DNA of 57,746 nt from NCBI GenBank assembly GCA_032718475.1, contig JAUCBJ010005699.1, positions 1 through 57,746 on the forward strand, read 5' to 3'. How positions within the stretch are numbered: position 1 is the stretch's first letter; each line of letters starts with the position of its first letter. This stretch comes from Nemertoderma westbladi. Its lineage: Eukaryota > Xenacoelomorpha > Nemertodermatida > Nemertodermatidae. Positions 1 through 10,614 of this stretch are shown here, piece after piece. The notes below the pieces were generated by a model that worked only from the letters and a program-made list of their open reading frames with translations, ran no database searches and was not told where the DNA came from. A program made the translations under genes and the position numbers.

Positions 1-594
1 CCCTCTATTTAATTTGCCAGTTTTACGGTTACCTAAAAATGGATCTTTGTAGCCACTAATTTTTATACTGTTACCAGGTGAGTTGTCCGTTAGAAATGTT
101 TCAGAAAAGGTAAGTATGTCAAATTTGTTGTCAATTGTCAATAAAAAATCAGTTATGGCAGATAAATTGGCTGGTAAACTACGGCAGTTAAACTGAAACA
201 CAGAAAGCGAAGGATTATTGTCTGTAAATTTATTTTCGTTATTAAACATTTTCTCAGTGTAAGTACCTCCGTCTATATTTAGGTTTGTTAAATTACTATC
301 AGGGTCGAGATGAGAAAATGTTTGATTAAAAATATTAATTTGGGATGATACATTATAACCAGGAAATATGTCTAAATCATCTGTACTAACTGTGGAAAAA
401 GGGAAAATTTGAGAATAACAGTATATACAATAAATGTCAGTTCGATTTCGCTCAGCAATGAATAGTTCAGTCGGAAGTAGGTATGAGCCACAGGGTAAGT
501 GATATTGATCGGTGCATAGACTACAAGTTATTATACTATCAGTAGGATCGAATCTAGAATAGCAAAAATTACAGAAGTCGGGGGTGTGAGACAT
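1..594 (-). CDS. LINE ORF2, N-terminal part: Cys/His finger plus endonuclease (partial)
   Basis: Translating 594 down to 1 gives 198 codons without a stop; the gene continues off the left edge. The first ~60 residues form a PHD-like cysteine/histidine finger (CNFCYSR..., ITCSLC, HLPC, IYCIYC). From about residue 133 the start of an apurinic-type endonuclease appears: FQFNCRSL, then a DILTFSETFL block whose glutamate would be catalytic, then ISGYK. Such domains nick target DNA to prime reverse transcription in non-LTR retrotransposons. The ATG at 594 is the first Met in the frame. The downstream reverse transcriptase is not visible, so I cannot assign the clade or tell whether the copy is full length. 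Confidence 0.75.
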   Translation of the reverse strand, partial: MSHTPDFCNFCYSRFDPTDSIITCSLCTDQYHLPCGSYLLPTELFIAERNRTDIYCIYCYSQIFPFSTVSTDDLDIFPGYNVSSQINIFNQTFSHLDPDSNLTNLNIDGGTYTEKMFNNENKFTDNNPSLSVFQFNCRSLPANLSAITDFLLTIDNKFDILTFSETFLTDNSPGNSIKISGYKDPFLGNRKTGKLNRG

Positions 595-949
595 GGAGCA
601 GTAGAACGCGGGGAAGGAGGAGGAAGGGGGAGGGGGGGGGGGGGGGGGGGTTACAACAATATATCCTAGAGTTTACGTAGACAACAAAAAAGCACACACT
701 AAAAGTAACACAGAATGACCTACGTGAGGTACCGATAAGTTATACCGCTACACTGCACTAACATAAGGAAAAGCCTCTACTGAGATTTATAATGTAGCAT
801 TAAAAACTAGTCCTAATTAACGAATATATAGTGGATATTGTTCTTGAGAATTATTACAGTTCTAAATTGGACTTATTCTTAATTAGTATAAAATTAGAGT
901 GACCCATCATGGCAGTAAACAACCATCAAGTATAAAGTGGCCTATTACT
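595..949. other. LINE inter-ORF spacer with a 19-G tract
   Basis: This 355-bp spacer separates LINE ORF1 from ORF2. It contains a plus-strand run of 19 G at 632-650 (a C run in the element's own sense) embedded in a purine-rich segment starting near 611. I see no ORF of interest in it. Confidence 0.5.
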
Positions 950-1747
950 CTAGATATCAGTTTCGGGATCATCGATGATCGGGGTAAAACTCGAGCGCAA
1001 TCGACGAACGGAAGTGTTTGGGCCGTGGTCGCCGGGAGATCCGTGGACCGGGATGCCGACGTCGGAGGATTCGTTAACAGCTTCCTCGTTAGGAGTAGCG
1101 GGAGGACTCCGCTTAAAAGTATCGAGATCGGAAAGGGTGTAGATGAGCGTTGGTTTGTCGGCGAGTTTATGTTTAACGAAGACACTCCCGTTCCTGGTGT
1201 AGGCCGAGTGGAGCGCCTTCGATTTTTTAAGGGATTTGGCCTCACGTAGGATTGCCGACCGTCGAGTGGTTAAGTGCTCAGATGCGTAAACCCCACGAGG
1301 AAGATCGCCTTTATGGGAGAGGATATAATTCCGCGACGAGTGGCGAGTAAATCGAATTATTATCGGTCGAGATGTAGGCTGGCTAGTCGTCTTAGTTGGT
1401 TTAGACTTTGGTTTGGGACCGAGGCGGTGTAGAAGGTCGACATCATCCGCTACACCGAGAGATGTTAGTAGGGTTCTAACCGTTTGTTCATCTCGTTCGT
1501 TTGATGACTCCGGAAGGCCATGCAACAGTAGATTGTTACGATGCAGATATTGCAGTAGGTTGTCGTTGTCCTTGGTTAGTGTATCTACGTCGCGCCGCAG
1601 TAATGAGTTTTCTTTTTTCAGTATCTCGTTTTGAGATTGAACCTTTTGGAGTTCAGACTTGATATCTTTCAGGTCGTCACTCAACGATTGGAAGTGAGAA
1701 TCTAATTTGGTGTTCAGCTTAGACATCGCGTCAGCAGATTTAGCCAT
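950..1747 (-). CDS. LINE ORF1 protein (coiled coil plus RRM-like domain)
   Basis: The frame is open from 1810. The ATG at 1747 (MAKSADAM) is the better start, because the 21 residues upstream have a different, hydrophobic composition; this gives a 265-residue protein. After the start come ~70 residues of heptad-like coiled coil (KSELQKVQSQNEILKKENSLL). Then a block typical of L1/CR1-type ORF1 follows: NNLLLHGLPES, then LHRLG, then RPIIIRF and YILSHKGDL, resembling the RRM and C-terminal domain that bind element RNA. Its product would act as a nucleic-acid chaperone in the element's RNP. The tail past ~220 is acidic/serine-rich. Orientation and spacing to the downstream ORF2 support one element. 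Confidence 0.72.
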   Translation of the reverse strand: MAKSADAMSKLNTKLDSHFQSLSDDLKDIKSELQKVQSQNEILKKENSLLRRDVDTLTKDNDNLLQYLHRNNLLLHGLPESSNERDEQTVRTLLTSLGVADDVDLLHRLGPKPKSKPTKTTSQPTSRPIIIRFTRHSSRNYILSHKGDLPRGVYASEHLTTRRSAILREAKSLKKSKALHSAYTRNGSVFVKHKLADKPTLIYTLSDLDTFKRSPPATPNEEAVNESSDVGIPVHGSPGDHGPNTSVRRLRSSFTPIIDDPETDI

Positions 1748-1913
1748 TTGAGAGTAGAGTGTAAATGTAAATAGAGATCGAAATTTAAACTTATTTGGTT
1801 CGGGGGGCAATTGAAATACAGGGTTGTTATAGGGCTAGGTAGTGCTGTACAGCTGTAGTGCAGTGTAGCAGGTAGGTACCGGTACTACTGGCTTAAGTAC
1901 ATGCTTCTAAAGG
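1748..1913 (-). other. LINE 5' untranslated region
   Basis: This stretch lies upstream (in the minus sense) of the LINE ORF1 start and ends where homology to the BEL LTR begins at about 1914. It includes an ACCGGTAC-type palindrome near 1877. No promoter motif is recognisable with confidence. Confidence 0.45.
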
Positions 1914-2906
1914 ACTCTTGATACAGTGTAGTTCAGATGACGACATCTATCAGCTGATATGTCCACATAGAGCTTTTTCTTTGTTCTTTGTTCGGCTCGA
2001 CCAATCAGAGCAATTTTCATTTTATTTGCACAGAAGCCTCCGGGAAATCGCGCAATGCATTATGGTCTTTGTTTACCTTTTTTCCTGAGCCCAGAACATC
2101 GGCTGTGGAATTATTCTGTGTTTCAGACTTTAGCCAAACATTAGAACGGCTTTGATCATAGAAACGTATAACTGTTATCAAACTACAAAGCAGACTCATA
2201 GCAAATCAACTCAATCTTTTACCGCATTATTTTACTGCTATTTACTGTCGGTTATTAATTGTTATCAGTTGATGGAATATTGTTATATTTGGAGAATATC
2301 GATAAATAATCATAAAACCCCAATCTTCTTGATATACTAAAGGTTAGAGAGACCGGTTACATATAGCAATTGCGACTTACATTATAGTGGTTTTGGAGTG
2401 AATTGAATGCTATTTCATAGACCCTACATGTGTCAGTTGCTGTTCTCCTTATATATGATTAAAATCAGTGAAGGTCGGCAGATCAGTGTGCAGCAGTGTG
2501 CGGTAGTGTGCATGATTGTGATAGATAACAAAGCATTTCCTAAAGAATGCGCCTTATACGTGAATCATTAGCCATCCCGTTGTGTTTAGTGTAAGTCATA
2601 ACTCTGTTTACATACTTAGAGCGCCACGTCCTAAAGGAACTGTTAATATTTCCCGAAAGTGAATAATATTTGTCAGAGATTATATATTAACGATCAATCG
2701 AATAGTACCGTAAGCCTACACCGCAATAAGGTCAGAGCATCCGAATCCAGTCTCCCTTAACCGTGGGTGAATGATCGCGCATAGGCTGGCTTCGGCTAAT
2801 GTAACTTATGTGTATCAAATACTTGTTATAGGCTAAAGTCGATTTATAACCTAGAAGACACCTAAATTTGGCAGGTTAAACTGCTAAAGGTCTAAAAGCG
2901 CGAACA
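1914..2906 (+). repeat. BEL copy A 5' LTR, truncated at its 5' side by the LINE
   Basis: The segment aligns with bases ~183-1164 of the two complete 1164-bp LTRs at 18183 and 44524. It starts at ACTCTTGATACAG and ends with the same GCGCGAACA. The stretch at about 1965-2100 differs strongly from the other LTRs, so copy A is a different subfamily. The promoter of this LTR cannot be pinpointed. The leading 182 bp are separated from it by the LINE. Confidence 0.8.
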
Positions 2907-3446
2907 ATAACAGTTATTGGTTCTTTATTGCAACGTAGGCAATAAAAGGCAAAAGTACCGGTCGACCGGTAACCAGTAGGCCTAACTACCTAACCACCCG
3001 AACCGGTACTTACAGCAGTACAGGTACATCAGTATTATTCGATTTTGATAATTATATACCGGTAGGTATTGATATTTAATCAGGGACTGCAGCCCTGGTT
3101 TTTTATATACCCCAAGTTTATTCCTACAGTAATTGTGCTTGTTATACATACCGTTATAGTTAAATTAACCCCGGTACTACATCAGGGCTGTTTGGCGTAG
3201 GTAAAGACTGGTGATTTTATGCTCTGGTCACTCCGGCAGATACCGTGGTTCTTTTAGCTGTACAAGTATTTTTAACTGCTGGTTATTTGTTGTATAAGTA
3301 CTTGTACCTAATTTAGGGTTTAGTGTACAGTGCTTTCCGAAGGTAATTAGTGTGTAGGCAGTATATTTGTGTTGTAAAGTGGTTAATAGGCACGTTAGCT
3401 ATAGTATCAACAGAATGGAGAATCAACAGACGCTGCCTTTTCTCAG
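2907..3446 (+). other. BEL copy A leader, shortened
   Basis: This is the leader between the LTR end and gag. It begins with a short palindrome (CAATAACAGTTATTG). No perfect tRNA primer site starting TGG directly abuts the LTR. Compared with BEL-2 (19347-22280) this leader lacks two segments: ~410 bp near 3103, and ~1.96 kb near 3404. The second loss removes the upstream half of gag, including its ATG. Confidence 0.6.
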
Positions 3447-5423
3447 GTGGAAAGCGAGGTTACATTAGAGAAACCTCAGAAGAAGGATGCTATTGACATC
3501 TATCTGTCGGACTATCAACGATTTGTAGGAGACGAAGAGTTGAGGAGACGGCTGGCTGGACTTCGCCCTAATAGTGAAGGAGCCAAGTTTGTGTTGGACG
3601 CAATAGATGCGGAAAGGTTAGAAGCGGATCGAGCTAAATTTGATGAAAGAATCCGCATCGTTAGGGAACAGGAAGAACAATTAAAGAAAAAACAAATAGA
3701 AGACAGAAAGGCAGCAACAGCAGCAGCGGCAGAAGTGAAAAGAAACGCTGCAGTGGCAGAGGCAGAAAGAAAAGCTGCAGCGGCAGAGGCAGAAAGAAAA
3801 GCGACAGTGGCAGAGGCAGAAAGAAAAGCGGCAGCGGCAGAGGCAGAAAGAAAAGCGGCAGTGGCAGAGGCAGAAAGAAAAGCGACAGTGGCAGAGGCAG
3901 AAAGAAAAGCGGCAGAGGCAGAAAGAAAAGCGGCAGTGGCAGAGGCAGAAAGAAAAGCGGCAGCGGCGGAAGCCGAAAGAACTGCGGCGGAGGCAGTGGT
4001 AGAAGCAGAAAGGAAGGCATCTGAAGAGACAACCCAACTAGAGTTGGAAAATCTTCAAGAGAAGCAAGACTACTTAAATAAACAGATAACATCTAGTCAG
4101 ATGCAGCTGATAAGTCGATCCACCCCCAAGCGACAGGGCTTTACATCATCGGATGAAGGCGATACAACAGATCCCGAAGGCGGAGGAAATAGATCTCATC
4201 TCAGCAGGCATAGAAGAATGCCCCACTGTCAGAAATTGCCTGATTTGCCCCCAGCTGTGAGAAGGCAATTAGCTAGCACAGACTTAGGTAGTACAGAACC
4301 CACAGACCAAATTATTAGAGTAGAAAGACTCCCTACTATAGTAGATGAGCCTGAAATAATTAAGCCTGTTCTCGAAGCCACCCCCTCTGTGATAGAGACC
4401 CCTGTACTTCCAGAACCCAACTCTAAATTCCCTTTGCACAGCACTAAACTACCTGTGCCCAGCAGAACAGTCCCTGAGACAGTTCCTGTCCTGGACTCCG
4501 AGCGAAATATCAATGATTTGTCGCCCGTTGTCCCTCGTCTACCCGCTACTATGTTGGCGGCTCCCGCTTCGGCGGTCGAGTGGGTGGATGAGAGACGGCG
4601 GGGGATGGATCTCCTGCTCGGGCAGATGCAGGAGTCTGTTCAACAGTTCAAGGGAACAGTAAGGGAAAGTAGGTTAGAGTTGCAAGAAGTGCAGCAGAGC
4701 ATCGCGTTGGAACGCGATAAATTAGTAAATACAAAAAAGGGTATACCACCACCTCCTGTCACAATGTGTCAACCTGTTAGGTCTGAAGTATTTCATGCGC
4801 AAGGTGTGGAGCCTACACGCATCTATACTGCTAGTGAAGTAGAAACTCCTATAGTAAACCCTATTAAGGGTAATTATAAACCTGTTGACAATGATATTCC
4901 ATATAGACCTGATCATAATCCGAGAAATTTATATACCGATAACTCGATATTAAATAACACGATGGCCCCAGAAAGTTTTACGCGTCAAATGGCTAGAACC
5001 GAAGCCCGTCAAGCGGTAAAGGTGGGAGAGATCATCAAGTTCAATGGAGATGAGATGAAATGGTTACCTTTTAATGAATATTATAAAGATAACATACAGA
5101 ACTCTGTGCTATCTAACGGAGAGAAACTTAGATTCCTCATCGAGTGCTTGGAAGGATCTCCCAAGTTAATGGCGTTAAAGTTTATTGGACATCCAGATGG
5201 ATTAAGACAAGTTTGGGATACACTAAACATCAGGTATGGTAATAGGAATAACATAGCTAGGTATTTGTATGCAAAATTGGTAGCGCCCCGAAAGTTCATT
5301 AGCAGCGGGATTATAGAGTTTTCCGATGAGATTCAGGAGATCTGTAGACAATTAGATTGGCTAGGTAAGTCTCATGAATATCAGAGTTCTATGGTTATTG
5401 GAGCCGTGGCAACCGGAAAATAA
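3447..5423 (+). pseudogene. BEL copy A gag, truncated at both ends
   Basis: This is the Gag part of a BEL/Pao polyprotein. Residues ~95-195 are a charged coiled coil of repeated KAAVAEAER units. Residues ~525-650 match the BEL Gag core region (KFNGDEMKWLPFNEYY, GEKLRFLIECLEGSP, NIRYGNRNNIARYL), the DUF1759-type domain. The frame opens after a TAG with no in-frame ATG: it begins at GTG in the middle of the gag seen in BEL-2, because the N-terminal half is deleted. At about 5411 roughly 150 bp present in BEL-2 (39797-39948) are missing, which shifts the frame and ends the ORF at 5423. The copy cannot make a normal Gag. Confidence 0.8.
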
Positions 5424-7014
5424 GGTAAGTGAGAAACCCGTTTCTAGGAGAAAGGTAACACCAGTGTGTTATACAGACGACGGCGAAAGCCAGGCCTCTC
5501 AAGAAGAAGACAGTGGGAAAGACACTGAAAGATCTTACTATGTCAACAAAGCGTCTAAAGACGTAAGTAAATATAAGTCTCGAACCAATGACAGGAGAGA
5601 ACAGGTAAGAAAAACTCCTCCTACGTCTCCTAATAGAGTTCTCGGAAGAAAGCCCGAGGAAAGAACGAGAGTGCACAACGTTATCCAAAGTAAGGTAAGT
5701 AACATCAAACCAAAATGTGCGCTGTGCGACGGGCCCCACCGTTTAAGTGCGTGTGATGAATTTTTAAAGAAGTCACTAAAAGATAGACGTGAAGTCATGT
5801 GGGATAAGCGGTTGTGTTATAATTGCCTCAGACAAGGACACCAACGGCGAACCTGTTACTCCGACGCAAGGTGTGCAAAGTGCGGCGCGAAACATCATAT
5901 CTTGTTGCACACTGAATTCGAAAGAAACAGCCCGAGTCAGGTAAGTGAGTCCGAACTACATGTCCAATTCAGTGATGTGAACGACACTGACCAAAGTTCT
6001 GAGATGGAAGGATTCTATACGGACGAATTCTCCGACGAAAACGAATCCTGTTACCTAATAAATACCGCAGTGTATCGAGCACTTACGTATGAGAAGGAAA
6101 CCGACAGTGAGCTCCCCCTAACTACTCCTGACCGACAACCATCTTGGAAAACACCAACTTCCAACGTAGGAATCCGAGAATTTCCCATAGTGCAGTTGAG
6201 AGTCCACGGGCCTGAAAAGAGCTATATAGTGAACGCCCTCCTTGACTCCGGCAGCACAGGAACATTCATCGACTAAGAACTAGCCGAAGACATCTTTGCT
6301 GGACAACCCAAGTTCCGAACTAAGTTGAACATGTCAGGAATTATGCAGGTTTGGAAATCTACAGTAACTACAGATTACTATGTAGGCGCGTTGTCCACCC
6401 CCCAGGATGAACTAGGAGAACACAGTATAAGGTCAGTAAAAATGGTGGTGATAAAGAACTTCGCTACCAGCCAAGTGGAACCTTATAACTGGGATGAGGA
6501 CGATTTCACCCAGCAGCATAAGATACCTAGATTCAACACAGACTACCCTGGAGTGCAAATACTCAGTGGCCAAAATGCGCATGAGGCGCTTGAGACATTG
6601 GAGAAACGGCCTGCTCAACTGCAACCACTACAAACCTATGCGGGAAGAACTAGAGTAGGTTGGTACTTTACTGGCCCTTCCCGTAGAACTCTCATGGAAA
6701 GGTTACCCAAAGAACGGGTCTACCAGGTAAGTGAATGGGAAGAGGAGATCAGTGAGGTAGACGACACAACTGAGGGAACACCATACTCCTCAGATAATGA
6801 CGATATCCACCAACTCTTCGACGAGGAGAATACCATCGACCTCCTTACGGAAAACGAAACTTGGCAAAACCAAGTGAACCTATGTCACCTCATTCATCCA
6901 GCAGGACAAGACGACTACAACGACGAACTGAATGAAGTGATAGATCGCTACAACGCGAAGTCTCGTGATGAACACGCCGTACGATTCTTTACAGTTTCTA
7001 TTTCTTTGCTGTAG
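5424..7014 (+). pseudogene. BEL copy A zinc-knuckle and aspartic protease region, broken
   Basis: After the frameshift the polyprotein continues in another frame. It shows nucleocapsid-like Cys/His knuckles (CALCDGPHRLSAC, LCYNCLRQGHQRRTC, CAKCGAKHH) and then the retropepsin-like active site LLDSGSTGT at about 6238-6264. A TAA at 6274-6276, 10 codons after the DSG, replaces the AAA lysine codon of BEL-2. The frame resumes to 7014, where a shift near 6985 separates it from the reverse transcriptase frame. The segment contains six GTAAGT sites and one GTAAGA counted from 5365 (see findings). Confidence 0.78.
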
Positions 7015-9026
7015 AGCCCAATTCCTACGATAAGGCCCTATCGGTAGAAGAAGAAAGAGCCAAGCGGATACAAGAAACGACGACACGTTTTCTTAAAGAT
7101 CAAGGTAGATATGAGATTGGTCTGCCCTTCCGACGGCGAGAACCCAATTTTATAAACAACCGACCCTTGGCGGAGAAGAGAATTGTGCAACTACATCGAT
7201 GCCTTACGGCAAATGCTTCAGCTAAGGAGATGTACAAGACCCAGCTGAAGAAATTCATTGACAAGGGATATGCGGAGCGAGTACCGGAAGGAACACCCAT
7301 AACTGAGAGAACGTACTATTTAACACATCATTACATTCCCAAACCCTGTAAACCCAATGAAGTCCGGGTAGTATTTGACGGCTCCGCCCTCTACATGGGC
7401 CAATCCCTTAACTCCGAGTTGTTGCCAGGACCCAACTTACTACAATCCTTGTTGGGAATACTCTTAAGATTACGACAATATTCAATTGCTTTCGCCTCTG
7501 ATATAGAAGGCATGTTCTTACAAGTTAAAGCGCTGGATAGGGATCGAGACAGCCTACGATTTCTGTGGTGGCCTGAAGGAGACCTCAACCAGAAACCGGT
7601 GGAGTACTGGATGACCATCCAGGCTTTTGGGATCATCTCGAGCCCTTCAAACGCCTGTTCAGTAGTGTGTACCACTGCTGATGACAACCGGGACGCCTTC
7701 TCCAAAGAGGTTATCGACAACATCAAACGGGATATATACATGGACGACAATTTAAAGTCCCTCCCATCGGTGGAAGAAGCCATTGATGTCGCCAAAGGAA
7801 CGGTAGAGTGCTTGAAAAGAGGTGGATTTCGATTAACTAAATTCACCAGCAACTCCCGTGAGTTTCTGGAATCGATCCCGGTAGAAGACCGAGGAGTTAA
7901 AGATCTAGACCTAATCAAGGACGATCTTCCAGAAACCAAGACGCTTGGTTTGAAATGGGACACAGAGAGAGATATCCTGTTTTTCCAGCTAAAACAGCGA
8001 GATAATCCAGTTCGGACTAAACGGATTTGTTTAAGTATTCTGAGCACTTATTTCGATCCATTGGGATTTATTAGCCCAGTTATATTGATTGCTCGGAGTT
8101 TAGTACAACAAATGTGGCTTGAAAACCACTCATGGGACGATCCACTTAAGGGAGAACTATTAAAGAAGTGGATGAAATGGGAAGATTCTCTACCATCCAT
8201 CGAGAACTTTATAATTTCCCGTTCATATTTTGGTCATGTTCTCCCTACGTATTCCTATCAACTCCATGTGTTTGGAGATGCCAGCGATATGGGAATAGGT
8301 ATAGTAGCCTACCTGAGAGTTGAAACTCCGGATGGAATTAAGGTCGCCTTGGTTACCTCTAAGGCCTTGATAAACAACAAGTTGAAAGTTCCTCGAGCGG
8401 AGTTAAAAGCGGCTCTATACGCTACAGCCATCGGCCGGAATGTAACAGAACAGATCGACTATCCACTGGAGAAAACTGTCTATTGGACCGATGCTTTACT
8501 CGTGTTGGAGTATATAACCAATGAAGTCTGTCAGTTCAGCGTCTTCGTTACCAACAGAGTAGCCATTATACTTAGTCGCACGAAGATAGATCAATGGAGA
8601 CATTGCCCCGGGACGATTAATCCAGCCGACATCGCCTCCAGGGGAGCAACTCCACAAGAACTGATAGATACTCCAGACTGGTTAGGTGGACCCGACTTCC
8701 TAAGCAAGGAAGAGGATGAATGGCCTCCTCATCTTACTACGGCGGAGATTAGACAAGCCAAGGGAGCGGAGAAAGTCAAACCTAAAACCCGGGCGAGTAA
8801 ATCGAAGTTATTTAAACCCGCGATAGATCTGTCTGTACTACACACTTCCGGAGACGACGCTTTGGATCCGAAACCCACAGCCACAAATAAGTCTGTTGTG
8901 GAAATCAGAGAGAGAGATTGGAAATCTGGAATACCAGACGTCTCGCAAGGACTCTCACCCCTCCTGCAGAGAGCGATACATCACTATAGTTCCTGGAATC
9001 GGCTCTGTAAGGCAGTTGCTTATTGA
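7015..9026 (+). pseudogene. BEL copy A reverse transcriptase and RNase H
   Basis: The longest frame runs 7167-9026, with recognisable Pol sequence from about 6993 (FFAVEPNSYDKALSVEEE). Reverse transcriptase motifs are present: VRVVFDGSA, LNSELLPGPNLLQSL, FASDIEGMFLQV, and the catalytic IYMDDNL at ~7734-7754. RNase H follows from about 8265 (LHVFGDASDMG, VPRAELKAAL, VYWTDALLVLEYI). This is the Pao/peptidase-A17-type pol order. The frame ends at TGA 9024-9026, where the B1 copy reads TTG. The RT itself looks intact at the residue level, so the loss of function comes from stops on both sides. Confidence 0.85.
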
Positions 9027-10614
9027 AAGCGATGTTTTCATCATCACTACTCCAGGACGAAGACCACCAGTGATACCGCTCCACTGACATCTGCGCAGGT
9101 CCTTGTTGTTAAAGATCTTCCCAAATACAAGATATCCGACAGGTTTCTGAAGGAGAAGATCAGTTACCAGGAGCATGAAGAAACCAATAAGCAGATACTG
9201 AGACTCCTGCAATGCTATGAGGATTCCGATAAGTATTTCCTGTTGTTGAGAAATCCACAGATGCGCTTAAGGGATCGTTTCTCTAGTACAATGGTGGATG
9301 GGTTAATACGTGTTGGAGGAAGATTAACTAATGCTCCATTATCCTTTGACACTAAGTTTCCCATACTCATTAGAAATCTTGAAATACAAATCAAGATGAT
9401 TGTAGATGTTCACAGTAAGCTTTATCATGCTGGTAGAGAACGAGTTCTTAGCGAAATTCGAACTCGCTATTATTTTTATAAACCCCGTAGAGCTCTGAAC
9501 CAAGTTCTTAGGAACTGCATACCCTGTAGGAAAGCATTCAGTAGGCCTTTAACACAGCGAGAGGCAGAATTACCTAGGGAATGAGTAAGCTTCTATGAAC
9601 CACCCTTTACTCATACCAGTGTGGATTTATTTGGCCCTATTGAAGTATATCGTGCTAGGACTATAGTCAAGAGATGGTGTGTCATCTTTGTCTGTATGAC
9701 TTGTAGAGCTATCCATCTCGATATGGTGAAGATTTATCTACCAATAGCTTCATATTGAGCTTACGCCGACAGATCGCTCGCTTTGGAACTAGTAACACGA
9801 TGAGATCTGATAAGGGAACGAACTTCATTGGTGCCAACAATGAAATCAAGGCTTACGTCAAAGATTGGAACCAAAGACAGGTGGACGATCAGCTAAGGGT
9901 AACAGCATCTAGCTGGACCTTCAACGCCGCCGACGCCCCTTGGTGGGGAGGAAGTTGGGAGAGATTAATCAGGAGTGTGAAGACAGCATTTCACTTTATA
10001 GTGCCGTGCCGCGCGTATCTCACCGACGAACTTTTGCGGATGTTAATGGAGGAAATCGCCGCCTATCTCAACGAGAGACCGCTTATGCCAGTCTCATCGA
10101 GTCCCGATTCCCTGGAAGCGCTAACACCCGCGCACTTCCTACTGAAGAAACCCGTAGCCATGCTCCCACGATCGGAAATCACGGACGGAGATGAATACTG
10201 CCGGCAAACTTGGCAACTTACTTATCCCGTCGTTTCGCTGACCATTTCGAAAAACATTATCTGCCTACGCTACAACTTCGAACTAAATGGTTTGAGCAGC
10301 AAGAAAACGTCAGCGCCAGAGACATGGTCCTTATTGTGGATTCAGATCTTCCACGCAAGCGTTGGCAGACAAGTCATATCATCGAGACTCATATCTCGGA
10401 TGATGGTTTGGTGCGATCGGTATAACTCGTCGTCATGCGACGTAACTTTAAGAAACCGGGAATTGTCTTCGAGACGCAGCAGCGCAATCGCCCAATTGGT
10501 CATTTATGTTTACTGGAAAGAGACAGAGAACTCTCCGGAAACTATGGAAGGCAAGATACTCTTCCCACGACCACCTCCCTAATCCAACAAACATCTAGGG
10601 ACTCCCCAACGTAA
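9027..10614 (+). pseudogene. BEL copy A integrase and C-terminal DUF5641-like region, broken
   Basis: The same frame continues past 9026 with an HHCC zinc-binding module (VDVHSKLYHAGRE, then IPCRK). A TGA at 9582 replaces a CGA, and a one-base deletion at about 9731 shifts the frame. The DDE core continues at 9755-10200 (RSDKGTNFIGANNEI; WGGSWERLIRSVK). A further shift at about 10205 moves the C-terminal region (KHYLPTLQLRTKWF, DMVLIVDSDLPRKRW) into yet another frame. The pol tail ends at TAA 10612-10614, matching the end of BEL-2 pol at 41995. At least four lesions make this a dead copy. Confidence 0.82.

Larger units (their letters stand above)
1..1913 (-). mobile_element. Non-LTR retrotransposon (LINE), 5' part, inserted in a BEL LTR
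   Basis: Two ORFs on the minus strand have the layout of a two-ORF LINE: a coiled-coil/RNA-binding ORF1 (1747-950) and an ORF2 starting with a Cys/His finger and an endonuclease (594 to beyond position 1). The 5' end lies at about 1913, because from 1914 the plus-strand sequence matches the BEL LTR at 18365 onward. The LINE therefore landed inside the 5' LTR of BEL copy A, and the first ~182 bp of that LTR should lie left of the window. The reverse transcriptase is outside the window, so the clade (CR1/Jockey-like) is an inference. Confidence 0.8.

Noticed and set aside
899-1634. Plus-strand ORFs across LINE ORF1
   Set aside because: They are shadows of the minus-strand ORF1 with no domain.
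3661-4092. Leu/Phe/Pro-rich minus-strand ORFs across gag (also at 22527-22824)
   Set aside because: They are the reverse readings of the repeated KAAVAEAER coiled coil, not genes.
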